The notes under the pieces: model-generated | What the model was told of the DNA's origin: nothing | The model's input: the letters and a program-made list of their open reading frames with translations, nothing else | Database searches by the model: none | Position numbers and translations under genes: made by a program | Source of the DNA: Corallococcus caeni | GTDB lineage: Bacteria > Myxococcota > Myxococcia > Myxococcales > Myxococcaceae | Assembly: GCF_036245865.1 (NCBI RefSeq) | Contig: NZ_BTTW01000012.1 | Location: forward strand, 1-64,000 | Reading direction: 5' to 3' | Length of the DNA stretch: 64,000 nt | Part shown: piece by piece, positions 46,326-56,537 of the stretch | How the letters are laid out: every line of letters begins with the position of its first letter | Position numbering within the stretch: the stretch's first letter is position 1

Positions 46326-46830
46326 GCAATCATCTCTTACGCCCATGACCCTCGCCGAGCAAGTGGCATCGACGCGACGCGCAGTGGTCCGGCTGCTCAC
46401 CCAGAAAGTGGCTGAGCAGACGGATCGGCCGCTGATGCAACTGCTGGTGCTGAAGAACATCGGCATCCACGGCATCCACAGTCAGGCCGTCATCGCGGAG
46501 CGGTTGCTCATCGACGCGCCCGCCGTGAGCCGGCTGGTGGACCGCCTGGAAGAGGACGGGCTGGTGGAGCGCCGCGCGGGGGAGAACCGCCGCTGCGTGC
46601 GCCTGGAGATCACCGACGCGGGGCGCCAGGAGATCCGGGCGCTGGAGCGCGCCGCGGAGTGGGTGGATGTCCAGGCGCGCGCGTTCCTGTCGCCGCCGGA
46701 GGTCGTGGAGCTGTCGCGCCTGCTGGAGAAGCTCCAGACGGGGCTGTGCCAGCTGCTGGGCACCGAAGCCGCCGCGCCGCGCAAGGACGACCCGGCCTTC
46801 GCGCCGGCCACCCGCAACGAAGACGGGTGA
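46324..46830 (+). CDS. MarR-family regulator of the RND operon
   Basis: The 168-residue protein has a winged helix-turn-helix (IAERLLIDAPAVSRLVDRLE) and the wing GLVERRAGENRRCVRLEITD. It is divergent from the tolC-adaptor-RND operon, so local control of the pump is likely. ATG 46324 has no ribosome site and lies inside the dyad; ATG 46345 (MTLAEQVAS) is a possible true start and would place the operator in the leader. Confidence 0.9.
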   Translation: MQSSLTPMTLAEQVASTRRAVVRLLTQKVAEQTDRPLMQLLVLKNIGIHGIHSQAVIAERLLIDAPAVSRLVDRLEEDGLVERRAGENRRCVRLEITDAGRQEIRALERAAEWVDVQARAFLSPPEVVELSRLLEKLQTGLCQLLGTEAAAPRKDDPAFAPATRNEDG

Positions 46831-46926
46831 CGACGGGAGGAGGAAGGACGGGTCCCTGACCCACCCTTCCACCGCCCCGCCGCCACCCGTGTGCCACGTC
46901 CGGGGGGGATGGAGTGGGGAGCCTGA

Positions 46927-47220
46927 CTACCGGTGACGCGGGATGTTGCGGGCCACGTGCAGGGCCCACGCCTCCGCGGAGTCCAGCTCCGCGCGGGCCT
47001 CCGCGTAGCGGTCCTTCGCCTCCTCACTGGCGTCGTTGGCGAAGATGGCGTCGTGCAGTTCCTTCTGCGCCCGGGTCAGCCGCAGGCTGGTCTGCAACCA
47101 CAGCCGGGCCGCCATGCGCGGCGTGATGACCACCTGGGTGGGATCCCACACCTCCAGGGCGGCGTAGTCAGCGGAAGACAGCTCTTCGTAGTGGGGGGCC
47201 TGCTCGGTTCGTGCGTTCAT
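46927..47220 (-). CDS. small hypothetical soluble protein
   Basis: The 97-residue protein (MNARTEQAPHYEELSSADYA) is charged and helical, with no signal or membrane segment. The middle part (TPRMAARLWLQTSLRLTRAQ) and the Ala/Glu-rich end suggest a helical bundle. G/C third-position bias supports a real gene. No family is recognised. It is divergent from pilT. Confidence 0.65.
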   Translation of the reverse strand: MNARTEQAPHYEELSSADYAALEVWDPTQVVITPRMAARLWLQTSLRLTRAQKELHDAIFANDASEEAKDRYAEARAELDSAEAWALHVARNIPRHR

Positions 47221-47472
47221 GCCCGGATGTTCGCCACGGATTCCGGGCAGGGCATCCGGGCCGACCGGGCAGGAAGACGGCCACTGGTGAGCAGTCGAGG
47301 ACAGTTCCTTCATCCCCTGGGGTACTCGCCTTCCTTGATTTGCGGGAAAACTCAATACAGTGAGGTTGGGGAAATGCCTTCCACACTGCAACCATGGAGG
47401 GATTGGGTGGCCTTCTTCTAGAATCCTCCGCTCCATGCGTGACGCGAGAGGGATTCCCTGGACCTGAACACC

Positions 47473-48531
47473 TTGAACAAGCTGCTCACCGTCGGCGTCC
47501 AGAACGGGGCTTCGGACATCCACTTCCGCCCTGGCGACCCGCCCATCTACCGGGTGAACGGGGTGCTGCGGCCGCTGAAGATGGAAAAGCTCCAGGCGGA
47601 TCACACGAAGCAGGTGGCGCTGCACGTGATGAATGATCCGCTGATGAAGGCGCAGGTGGACAGCGTGCAGGAGTGCGACTCGTCCTACAGCCTTCCGGGC
47701 GTGGCGCGCTTCCGGGTGAACATCTACCGGCAGCGCGGCTCGCTGGCGTGCATCCTGCGCATCATCCCGGATGAGATTCCCAGCATCGACGGGCTGGGCC
47801 TGCCGCAGGTGCTGAAGACGATCGCGGGCAACGAGCGCGGGCTGGTGCTGGTGACGGGGGCGACGGGGTCCGGCAAGAGCTCCACGCTGGCGTCGATGAT
47901 CAACCACATCAACCACACGGAGAGCCTGCACATCCTCACCATCGAGGACCCCATCGAGTTCATCTACAAGAACGTGAAGTCCTCCATCTCCCAGCGCGAG
48001 ATTGGCCCGGACACGGCGAACTTCGCCATCGCGCTGAGGGCCGCGCTGCGCCAGGACCCGGACGTCATCCTGGTGGGCGAGATGCGCGACACGGAGACCA
48101 TCGACATCGCGTTGAAGGCGTCGGAGACGGGCCACCTGGTGCTGTCCACGGTGCACACCACGGACGCGTCGCGCACCATCAACCGCCTGGTGTCGGTGTT
48201 CCCGGCGGAGGAGCAGACCATGGTGCGCATGCGCCTGGCGGACTCGCTCAAGGCGACCGTCTCCCAGCGCCTGCTGCCGCGCGCCACCGGCAAGGGCCGC
48301 ACGGTGGCGCTGGAGATCATGGTGCAGACGAAGACGGTGGAGCAGTACATCCGGGACGACCGCGCCGCGGAGCTGAAGGACGTCATCGAGAAGGGCCGCG
48401 ACATGTTCGGCATGCAGTCCTTCGATCAGCACCTGACGCAGCTGTACCGCGCCGGGGACATCACGCTGGAGACGGCGCAGAGCGCGGCCTCCAACCCGGC
48501 GGACTTCCAGCGCGCGCTCGAGTTCGACTGA
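47473..48531 (+). CDS. pilT: PilT-type type IV pilus retraction ATPase
   Basis: The 352-residue protein has the PilT motifs: Walker A (GATGSGKSSTLA), Asp box (ILTIEDPIEF), Walker B (DVILVGEMRDTETI) and His box (HLVLSTVHTTDAS). It powers pilus retraction and social motility in myxobacteria, although these genomes carry several PilT paralogues and this may not be the main one. Its start is odd: no ATG or GTG fits. TTG 47473 is used, but homologous sequence (DLNTLNKLL) extends upstream to CTG 47458, which sits 5 bp after GAGAGGG. Confidence 0.93.
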   Translation: MNKLLTVGVQNGASDIHFRPGDPPIYRVNGVLRPLKMEKLQADHTKQVALHVMNDPLMKAQVDSVQECDSSYSLPGVARFRVNIYRQRGSLACILRIIPDEIPSIDGLGLPQVLKTIAGNERGLVLVTGATGSGKSSTLASMINHINHTESLHILTIEDPIEFIYKNVKSSISQREIGPDTANFAIALRAALRQDPDVILVGEMRDTETIDIALKASETGHLVLSTVHTTDASRTINRLVSVFPAEEQTMVRMRLADSLKATVSQRLLPRATGKGRTVALEIMVQTKTVEQYIRDDRAAELKDVIEKGRDMFGMQSFDQHLTQLYRAGDITLETAQSAASNPADFQRALEFD

Positions 48532-48561
48532 CGGCAGCGCGCCGGAAGCAGGACTCAAGGC

Positions 48562-50193
<1,632 letters not shown>

Positions 50194-50236
50194 CGCGGGC
50201 GGGTCTCTAAAGAGAAGGGGTGGACGGACGGGGACT

Positions 50237-50806
50237 CTACTCACCGGGCGGCGCGCGGGGCGGCACTTCGTAGAGGTACACGGGGGTGCGGTACAGGTCC
50301 TGGAGCCGCACGAAGCGCACCGGATTCCACCCCCGGAGTCCGAAGGTGTGACTGAGGATGCGTGCGCCTTCGGGGAGCTCGGCGGCGAAGCGGGGCGCCA
50401 GGCGCGTCATGATGCCCGGGGACAGGTAGCAGAGGACGCAGGTTGCGTCCTGGAAGGACGCGGCGAAGAAGTCTCCGCGGACCAGCGTGAGGTTCGGGCG
50501 CGGGAAGAGGCGCTGGCGCAGGCGGCTGAAGCACCAGGGCAGCCAGGACAGCTCGTACGCGACGATGCGCGCCTGGGGGCAGTGGTCCGCCAGGGCGAAG
50601 GCCACGTCCCCCCACCCCGAGCCCAGGTCCAGCACGGTGCCCCGGGTGTCCCCCGGCAACATGGCGAGCAGCGCCCGCCGCACCCGGGGCGAGCTGGGCA
50701 TGGGCGGCGCGCCCGTGCGCAGGGTGGACACGACGATGGACAGCACCCCCACGAGGAGCACCGCCCAGAGCAGCAGCAGGAGGAGGAAGGAGCCGGTCGC
50801 GCCCAC
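50237..50806 (-). CDS. membrane-anchored SAM-dependent methyltransferase
   Basis: The 189-residue protein starts at GTG 50806 with one hydrophobic helix ([20 protein letters not shown]). A class I methyltransferase fold follows: motif I is [16 protein letters not shown], then [11 protein letters not shown] and [12 protein letters not shown]. The core is short and lacks a clear substrate domain. It is probably anchored to the inner membrane with the catalytic part in the cytoplasm. The substrate is unknown. Confidence 0.8.
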   Translation of the reverse strand: MGATGSFLLLLLLWAVLLVGVLSIVVSTLRTGAPPMPSSPRVRRALLAMLPGDTRGTVLDLGSGWGDVAFALADHCPQARIVAYELSWLPWCFSRLRQRLFPRPNLTLVRGDFFAASFQDATCVLCYLSPGIMTRLAPRFAAELPEGARILSHTFGLRGWNPVRFVRLQDLYRTPVYLYEVPPRAPPGE

Positions 50807-50850
50807 GGGAAGGCGCGCATCATCGCGCGGGGGCGCCCTCGCGTGGGGCC

Positions 50851-51027
50851 CTACTTGCGCGGGTGGCAGGTGTCGGCCCGGACGACGCGGGCCGGGCTGG
50901 AGTCCGCCTGGGCGGTGGTGCGGGCCGGAGCGGGCGCCGGCTCAACCTCTTCGAAGAGGGCCCGGCCCAACACGAAGCAGAACGCGGTCCCTACGCAGAG
51001 TGCCACCACGTTGAAGTAGTACGCCAT
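50851..51027 (-). CDS. small single-helix membrane protein
   Basis: The 58-residue frame from ATG 51027 begins MAYYFNVVALCVGTAFCFVL, one transmembrane helix. A Pro/Ala-rich charged tail follows. Codon usage fits the neighbours. It sits 44 bp upstream of the methyltransferase start. No function is recognised; a weak ribosome site keeps confidence moderate. Confidence 0.5.
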   Translation of the reverse strand: MAYYFNVVALCVGTAFCFVLGRALFEEVEPAPAPARTTAQADSSPARVVRADTCHPRK

Positions 51028-51212
51028 GGGACGTACGTCCAAGCACGGACCATACCAGCGGCGGCGCTCCTCGGGAGGCCGCGGGCGGCGGGCCCCGGTT
51101 GTGTCCCTTCCGGCTACAAGGCCCGTCCCCGGGTGGCCCCCCAGGCAACAGGCCCCTCACCCGGAGTTCAACCCTTCGGACGCGATGGTTTTCACCCTGC
51201 GCCCGTGGGGGC

Positions 51213-52496
51213 TCAGACGGAGGGCGCGGACTCGGTGGCGTCCTGTTCGGGGAGGGGCGGGCGGTGCTCGGCGGACTCCAGCCGGTCCACGTTGCGCAGC
51301 TCCGGGAAGAGCCAGGCCCAGAGGCCCACGACGACCAGCGTGCCCACGGCGCCAATCACCACCGCGTGCACGGCGCCCAGGGCCTCCGCGAGCGAGCCCG
51401 CGCGGAACTCGCCCAGCTCGTTGGAGGCGCCGATGCACATCAGGTTCACCGCGCTCACGCGGCCGCGCATGTCGTCCGGCGTGGAGACCAGCTCCAGCGT
51501 GTGGCGCACCACCACGCTCACCATGTCCGCCGCCCCGCCAATGGCGAGCGCCGCGAGCGACAGGGGCAGGGACGTGCTCAGGCCGAACACCAGCGTGGCC
51601 GCGCCGAACACCGCCACCGCGATGAACATCTTCCACCCGGCGTGGCCGCCCAGCGGACGGAACGCGAGCAGCACCGCCACCAGCGCGGCGCCCGCGGCCG
51701 GAGCGCTGCGCAAGAGGCCCAGGCCCCACGGGCCGGTGTGCAGCACGTCGCGCGCGTAGATGGGCAGGAGCGCCACCGCGCCGCCCAGCAGCACCGCGAA
51801 GAGGTCCAGGGTGAGGCTGCCCAGCAGCATCCGCTTCTGGCGCACGAAGCGCAGGCCCGCGACGAGCGTCTTCAGGGAGACGGGCTCGCGCGACGCGCTG
51901 CCGGTGCGCACCTTGAGCGAGAGGATCCAGATGATGGTGAGCGCGCACAGCGACGCGGACGTGATGTAGACGCCCTTGCCGCCCAGCCAGCCGTAGAGCA
52001 GGCCGCCCAGGGCGGGGCCGGTGATGGTGGCCACCTGCCACGTGATGGAGTTCACCGCCACGGCGCGCGTCAGCTCCTCCTTCGGCACCAGGTAGGGCGT
52101 GAGCGCGGAGCCCGCGGGCGCGTAGAAGGCCCTCGCGGTGCCGAACAGCACCAGCACGCCGTAGACGAACCGCACGTCCTGGAAGTGGCCCAGGGTGAAG
52201 GACAGCAGCAGCAGGCTGCACACCATCATCACGCCCTGGCACAGCGCCAGGATGCGGCGGCGGTCGTAGCGGTCCGCCAGCTGCCCACCCAGCAGGCTGA
52301 AGGCGAGGAAGGGGACGAACTGGGCCAGGCCCGTGTAGCCCAGCGCGAGCGCGCTCCCGGTGAGCTCGTACACCTGCCAGCCGATGGCCACCGACTCGAT
52401 CTGCGCCGCGAGCACCGCGCACAGACGGGCGATTTGATAGAGCCGGAAGTCGCGGTGACGGAAGATGGATGGAGCGGGGGCGGAGGGGCTGTCCAT
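51213..52496 (-). CDS. MFS transporter (DHA3/enterobactin-exporter-like)
   Basis: From ATG 52496 the protein has 427 residues and 12 predicted helices, starting FRHRDFRLYQIARLCAVLAA. The loop after TM2 reads GGQLADRYDRRRILALCQG, an MFS signature, and APAGSALTPYLVPKEELTRA is typical of the EntS/DHA3 group. The C-terminal tail is acidic and Pro-rich. It is likely a drug or siderophore exporter, substrate unknown. It is probably in the same operon as the oxygenase upstream (72 bp gap). Confidence 0.9.
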   Translation of the reverse strand: MDSPSAPAPSIFRHRDFRLYQIARLCAVLAAQIESVAIGWQVYELTGSALALGYTGLAQFVPFLAFSLLGGQLADRYDRRRILALCQGVMMVCSLLLLSFTLGHFQDVRFVYGVLVLFGTARAFYAPAGSALTPYLVPKEELTRAVAVNSITWQVATITGPALGGLLYGWLGGKGVYITSASLCALTIIWILSLKVRTGSASREPVSLKTLVAGLRFVRQKRMLLGSLTLDLFAVLLGGAVALLPIYARDVLHTGPWGLGLLRSAPAAGAALVAVLLAFRPLGGHAGWKMFIAVAVFGAATLVFGLSTSLPLSLAALAIGGAADMVSVVVRHTLELVSTPDDMRGRVSAVNLMCIGASNELGEFRAGSLAEALGAVHAVVIGAVGTLVVVGLWAWLFPELRNVDRLESAEHRPPLPEQDATESAPSV

Positions 52497-52568
52497 GGAG
52501 GTGGCTGCGCTGTAACGCAGCCCGTCCCCCGCCGCCAGCCACATGGGGCGCACGGCCCCGCGCGCGGC

Positions 52569-53675
52569 TTATGAGGTCGCGCGCATCCGGTTGAGCCGGT
52601 CGTAGTGGCGGTAGCCCAGCTTGTCGAGCGCGGCGGGCGGCGCCAGGCCGATGTCCACCAGCGTCTTGATGTCGTACGTGCCCGCGAGCACCGGTGGCGC
52701 GTAGTTGGCCACCGCCTCCGGCGTGCGGAAGCCCGGCAGCGGGAAGAGCACCTGGCTGGTGTGCACGTGCATGAAGTGCGCGGCGGATTGGCGCTGCCAC
52801 CCGGGCACGCCCGGCGCGGTGATGACGTGCGGCGTGGCGAGGAACGTGCCGCCCGTGAGGATCTCCAGCTGCTGGCCCACCTGCGCCACGATGCAGCCCG
52901 CGGGCGCGGTGCCGCGCACCATCTCGCCGTTGGGCGCGTCCGGCGTCGCGCGCGTGCGCAGGTACAGGCCGCTCTGGTCGTCCGGCTTCGGCGCGGGGCG
53001 CCCTTCGGGGTTGAGGAACCGGCCCCCGGGCAGGAGCGTCAGCAGGTTGAAGTCGGTGTGCTCCTCGCCCCAGAGGATGCCGGTGTTCACCTGGGTGGGG
53101 CCCAGCGGCAGGTACTGGAGCGCGCGCGTGACGTGGGGCGCCTTCTCGCACGCGGCGGTGAAGGTGTCCTGCGGCAGGCTCAGCGCCAGGGCGGCGCCGC
53201 GCAAGAGCTTGAGGCCGGCCTCGTGCAGCGCGCGGCCCATGGTGAGCAGGCCCTCCTGGAAGAAGGGCGGCGCGTCGTCCGGCCAGATGTTCTCCGGGTA
53301 CAGCTCCGGGAACTCCATGGCGGACTGGGGGTCCGTGGGCGTGGGCGCCGCGAAGTAGCACTCCTTGAAGTCCGGCTGCCCGTTGCTGGCGACGGCGACC
53401 TCCGTGTTGGGAGGCGTCCAGCCGCGCTGGTACCAGAAGTCCGCGCGGCCCAGGGGGCGCTTCTGCGCGTCCGGGCGGGCCACGAAGGCGGAGAACGCGT
53501 CGTAGAAGCGCTCCAGCGCCGGCGCGTCCACGCCGTGGTTCTTCACGAACACGAGGCCGAAGACGCCAAAGGCCTCGCGCAGGGCCGCCGCGGCGCGCTC
53601 GAGGCGCGCCGGTTCACCGGACGCGAGGTCCAGCAGGTCGACCGTCGGAATGTTCATCGAGGAGGTGTCCGCCAT
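52569..53675 (-). CDS. isopenicillin N synthase-like 2OG-Fe(II) oxygenase
   Basis: The 368-residue protein has the N-terminal DIOX_N region (GVFGLVFVKNHGVDAPALER) and the 2OG-FeII core with iron ligands H206 and D208 (WGEEHTDFNLLTLLPGG) and H283 (ATPHVITAPG). It belongs with gibberellin-oxidase/IPNS-like enzymes that hydroxylate or desaturate small molecules. No biosynthetic cluster surrounds it, so the substrate is open. It probably shares a transcript with the MFS gene downstream. Confidence 0.88.
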   Translation of the reverse strand: MADTSSMNIPTVDLLDLASGEPARLERAAAALREAFGVFGLVFVKNHGVDAPALERFYDAFSAFVARPDAQKRPLGRADFWYQRGWTPPNTEVAVASNGQPDFKECYFAAPTPTDPQSAMEFPELYPENIWPDDAPPFFQEGLLTMGRALHEAGLKLLRGAALALSLPQDTFTAACEKAPHVTRALQYLPLGPTQVNTGILWGEEHTDFNLLTLLPGGRFLNPEGRPAPKPDDQSGLYLRTRATPDAPNGEMVRGTAPAGCIVAQVGQQLEILTGGTFLATPHVITAPGVPGWQRQSAAHFMHVHTSQVLFPLPGFRTPEAVANYAPPVLAGTYDIKTLVDIGLAPPAALDKLGYRHYDRLNRMRATS

Positions 53676-53787
53676 GGTGGGCCCAGGTGTATCGCGCCCG
53701 GGCCCGGCTGAGGAGGGGGAGCGTGCCTGCTCGCCCCCTGGCGTTCCGGGGAAATCCAGAAGGCTCCCCTTCCTCCGTGCGCGCTTC

Positions 53788-54405
53788 TCAGCGCGCGGCG
53801 ACGGTGACGTCCACCGGGGCGCACGTCACCGGGGTGGACTTGTAGTCGCCGCCCGCCCGGGGGACGTCCTCCTTGCGCGTGGCCACGTCCATCAGCGCGT
53901 CGCGGAAGGTGATGCGGTAGGTGCCCGGCTTCTTGAAGTCATAGGCCTGCGTCACCTCCACGGTGTTCTCCACCGTCGCGCCCGGGGCGATGGCCATGTA
54001 GCTGTCCGCGGACGGGGCGGCGCGCTTCACCATGGGGCCCTGGTACGGCACCTCCTCGCCGTCGCGGGTGACCTGGAACACGGTGCCCAGGATGCCCTCC
54101 AGCGGCGTCTGCCACTTGAGCACCCAGACGGGCGTGTCCCCGCGGTTGGTGAGCTTGAAGAGGACCTCCACGGGCTCGCCCGCCTTGGCCTTCGGGGGGA
54201 CGCTCAGGGCGCATTCCAGCTTGGGGGTCGTCACGGCGGCGGGCTCCGGGGTGGGCTCGGCGGGGGGCGTGGCGGCGGGGGGCGGCGTCGCGGCGACGGG
54301 GGCCTGCTGTTGCGCGGGCGGCTCCGCGGGCTTTGGCGTGCAGGCGGTGATACCGGCGGCGGACAGCACCGCGACCCATGCGAGGTTCCTTCGTCCCAGC
54401 CTCAT
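53788..54405 (-). CDS. lipoprotein equal to a stand-alone protease prodomain
   Basis: ATG 54405 (GTG 54408 also possible) follows AAGGAG and gives 205 residues with lipobox GITAC and a Pro/Ala linker. Residues 75-190 match the N-terminal domain of the M35 protease just upstream: FKLTNRGDTPVWVLKWQTPL, VTRDGEEVPYQGPMVKR and AYDFKKPGTYRITF against VTLTNTSSAPVSIYKWDAPG, VSRDGQAVEYTGAHFKR and AYDLSVSGTYTIRY. There is no catalytic domain. It could be a chaperone or inhibitor acting in trans, or a decayed duplicate. A terminator separates the two genes. Confidence 0.8.
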   Translation of the reverse strand: MRLGRRNLAWVAVLSAAGITACTPKPAEPPAQQQAPVAATPPPAATPPAEPTPEPAAVTTPKLECALSVPPKAKAGEPVEVLFKLTNRGDTPVWVLKWQTPLEGILGTVFQVTRDGEEVPYQGPMVKRAAPSADSYMAIAPGATVENTVEVTQAYDFKKPGTYRITFRDALMDVATRKEDVPRAGGDYKSTPVTCAPVDVTVAAR

Positions 54406-54441
54406 CACGTGGCGCTCCTTGTGTTCGTGCGGCGAAAAGAA

Positions 54442-54474
54442 AAGGGGCGCGAGCCCGTGCGGCCCGCGCCCCTT
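54442..54474 (-). terminator. Rho-independent terminator of the M35 protease gene
   Basis: Read on the minus strand, AAGGGGCGCG and CGCGCCCCTT pair perfectly (54465-54474, 54442-54451) and run into TTCTTTTC. It starts 24 bp after the protease stop codon. Confidence 0.8.
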
Positions 54475-54497
54475 CAGGTCAACGGCCCACCGTCACC

Positions 54498-55583
54498 TTA
54501 CGGCAGCGAGGGGTTGTTCTCCGCGAAGTATTCGTGGCTGTCCGCGTTGTCACGCGCGTTGGTGGGGTTGGACTTGGCCAGGTTCTTGGCGGCCGTCTGG
54601 CCGTAGGCCCAGTCGTCCGTGCCGGCCACGACGGTGAAGTGGCTCATCTCGTGGACCAGCGTGCCCGCGCGCGAGTCCGTGCCCGTGTTGGGGGCGCTCC
54701 AGAAGGCGCCGCACACGTAGATCTTGTACGGCGAGCCCGGGTACACGTACGCGTAGGTGCCGCTGTCGTTGCAGCTGCAGTCCACGACGACCGCCGCGGT
54801 CGAGAACGCGTTGGCGATCTTGCTGAAGTGGGTCTTGATGGTGCTCCAGTTGGTGCTGGAGTACGTGCCGAACCAGGTGGTGTAGCGGCTGGTCGCGGAC
54901 GGCGTGCCGCTCAGGTAGCTGTACGCGTTGTTGGAGTACGTCTTCGCGCTGTTGTAGGCGTTGGTGATGCTGGTCTGCTCGGAGCTGGTGCAGGCGCCGG
55001 AGTAGGACAGGCCCTGCGCCGTCACCTGGCGCATCGCCTCGGCCTCGTCGCGGGTGTTGCGGCGGCCCTCGATGAAGAGGCTGACCGAGTTGGACGACAG
55101 CGCCGTCACGCCCTCGCGCGCCTCCAGCTCGTAGCGGATGGTGTAGGTGCCGGAGACGGACAGGTCATACGCGTCCGACACGACGACCGGGCCGGAGATG
55201 CTCTGGCCGGGGGCGATGGTGATGAGGTCCTCGGAGCGGCCCAGCACGCGCTTGAAGTGCGCGCCGGTGTACTCCACGGCCTGGCCGTCGCGCGACACCG
55301 ACAGGCGGCCCTCGTTGAGGCCCTCGCCCGGCGCGTCCCACTTGTAGATGCTCACCGGCGCGGAGGAGGTGTTGGTCAGCGTCACCTCCACCGTCACGCG
55401 CTCGCTGGCGGCCATGGAGGCCTTGCCCGCGGACACCTGCGCCGTCAGGGCGCCCTGGGCCTGCTCCGTGGCCTCGGCCGGGGTGGACTCACCCTCCGCC
55501 GGAGGAGCGCCGCAACCACTCAGCAGGGAAACGCCGACCACCGTGCCCATCAGCCACTTGAAACCGCGAAGGCTCTTGCTCAC
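54498..55583 (-). CDS. M35-family (aspzincin) lysine-specific metalloprotease, lipoprotein
   Basis: Start GTG 55583, with AAGGA 9 bp upstream, gives 361 residues with lipobox SLLSGC. Residues 40-170 are the N-terminal beta domain shared with the small lipoprotein downstream. The catalytic domain has HEMSH (H311-H315) and GTDDWAYG with the aspartate ligand, and ends ADSHEYFAENNPSLP. These are hallmarks of peptidyl-Lys metalloendopeptidases, which cleave before lysine. It would be anchored or released at the cell surface and could attack prey protein. It is monocistronic, judged by the terminator. Confidence 0.92.
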   Translation of the reverse strand: MSKSLRGFKWLMGTVVGVSLLSGCGAPPAEGESTPAEATEQAQGALTAQVSAGKASMAASERVTVEVTLTNTSSAPVSIYKWDAPGEGLNEGRLSVSRDGQAVEYTGAHFKRVLGRSEDLITIAPGQSISGPVVVSDAYDLSVSGTYTIRYELEAREGVTALSSNSVSLFIEGRRNTRDEAEAMRQVTAQGLSYSGACTSSEQTSITNAYNSAKTYSNNAYSYLSGTPSATSRYTTWFGTYSSTNWSTIKTHFSKIANAFSTAAVVVDCSCNDSGTYAYVYPGSPYKIYVCGAFWSAPNTGTDSRAGTLVHEMSHFTVVAGTDDWAYGQTAAKNLAKSNPTNARDNADSHEYFAENNPSLP

Positions 55584-55813
55584 GAGGAACTTCCTTTCGG
55601 AAAACGACGCGACGGAAAACACCCAAGGGGGAATGCCCGGGTCCGCATGCTTATAGGAGAAACCGGGCCCGCTGATGATGGCACGAAATGCTGTGAAATA
55701 AATGCCTGCCGACTATCCGGGTTCACGCCGCGTCGCGGCCAACCGTGGCCGGCAGCGTTAGTCTCCGCGCGGCACGTGGCACCAACGAAGGCCCAGGGAA
55801 GGGGTGGCGGACG

Positions 55814-56509
55814 ATGCGCGCGGTGGTGTTCGAGCACGAGGAGCACGAGGGACCGGGCCTGCTGGGGCCGGCGCTGGAGGCGGCGGGCTTCACGCTGGTG
55901 CGGCGCTTCCGCACGGTGAAGCGCGAGGACGTGGACGCGCCGCTGGTGGTGGTGATGGGTGGGCCCATGGGCGTGTACGAGGCGGACGCCCACCCGTTCC
56001 TCAACGAGGAGCTGGCGTTGCTGGGGGAGCGGCTGGCCAATGACCGCGCGTGCGTGGGCGTGTGCCTGGGGGCGCAGCTGCTGGCGGCGGCGGCGGGGGC
56101 GACGGTGTCGCCGGGCAAGAACGGCTTCGAGGTGGGCGTGGGGCCGGTGCGCTGGACGCAGGACGCGCTGAAGGACCCGGTGGTGGCGGGCGTGAAGCCG
56201 CGCACGGCGGTGGCGCACTGGCACGGGGACACGTACACGCCGGTGCCCGGCGCGACGCTGCTCGCGTCCACGGACCGGTACACGCAGCAGGCGTTCCGGC
56301 TGGGGAGGTCCTACGGCTTCCAGTTCCACCTGGAGCTGACGGCGCGGGAGCTGGGGCGCTGGCTGGAGCTGGGGGAAGAGGACCTCGTCACGCGGGGCAA
56401 GGACGTGGAGGCGCTGAAGGCGCAGCTGCCCAAGCTGAAGGCAGCGGAGGCGGAGAACACGGAGCTCCTGCACCGGCTCGCGCATCAGCTGGCCAAGGGC
56501 CTACGCTGA
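55814..56509 (+). CDS. GMP synthase-like class I glutamine amidotransferase
   Basis: The 231-residue protein has the class I amidotransferase fold with nucleophile C84 in GVCLGAQLLA and the His-Glu pair in GFQFHLELT. It is a stand-alone domain, as in GuaA-like proteins of unknown substrate. The start ATG 55814 follows GGGGTGGCGG. It precedes the AAA ATPase by 28 bp on the same strand, so they are probably co-transcribed. Confidence 0.88.
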   Translation: MRAVVFEHEEHEGPGLLGPALEAAGFTLVRRFRTVKREDVDAPLVVVMGGPMGVYEADAHPFLNEELALLGERLANDRACVGVCLGAQLLAAAAGATVSPGKNGFEVGVGPVRWTQDALKDPVVAGVKPRTAVAHWHGDTYTPVPGATLLASTDRYTQQAFRLGRSYGFQFHLELTARELGRWLELGEEDLVTRGKDVEALKAQLPKLKAAEAENTELLHRLAHQLAKGLR

Positions 56510-56537
56510 CGGCGGTCCCCGGGGAGGGCCGGACGCC

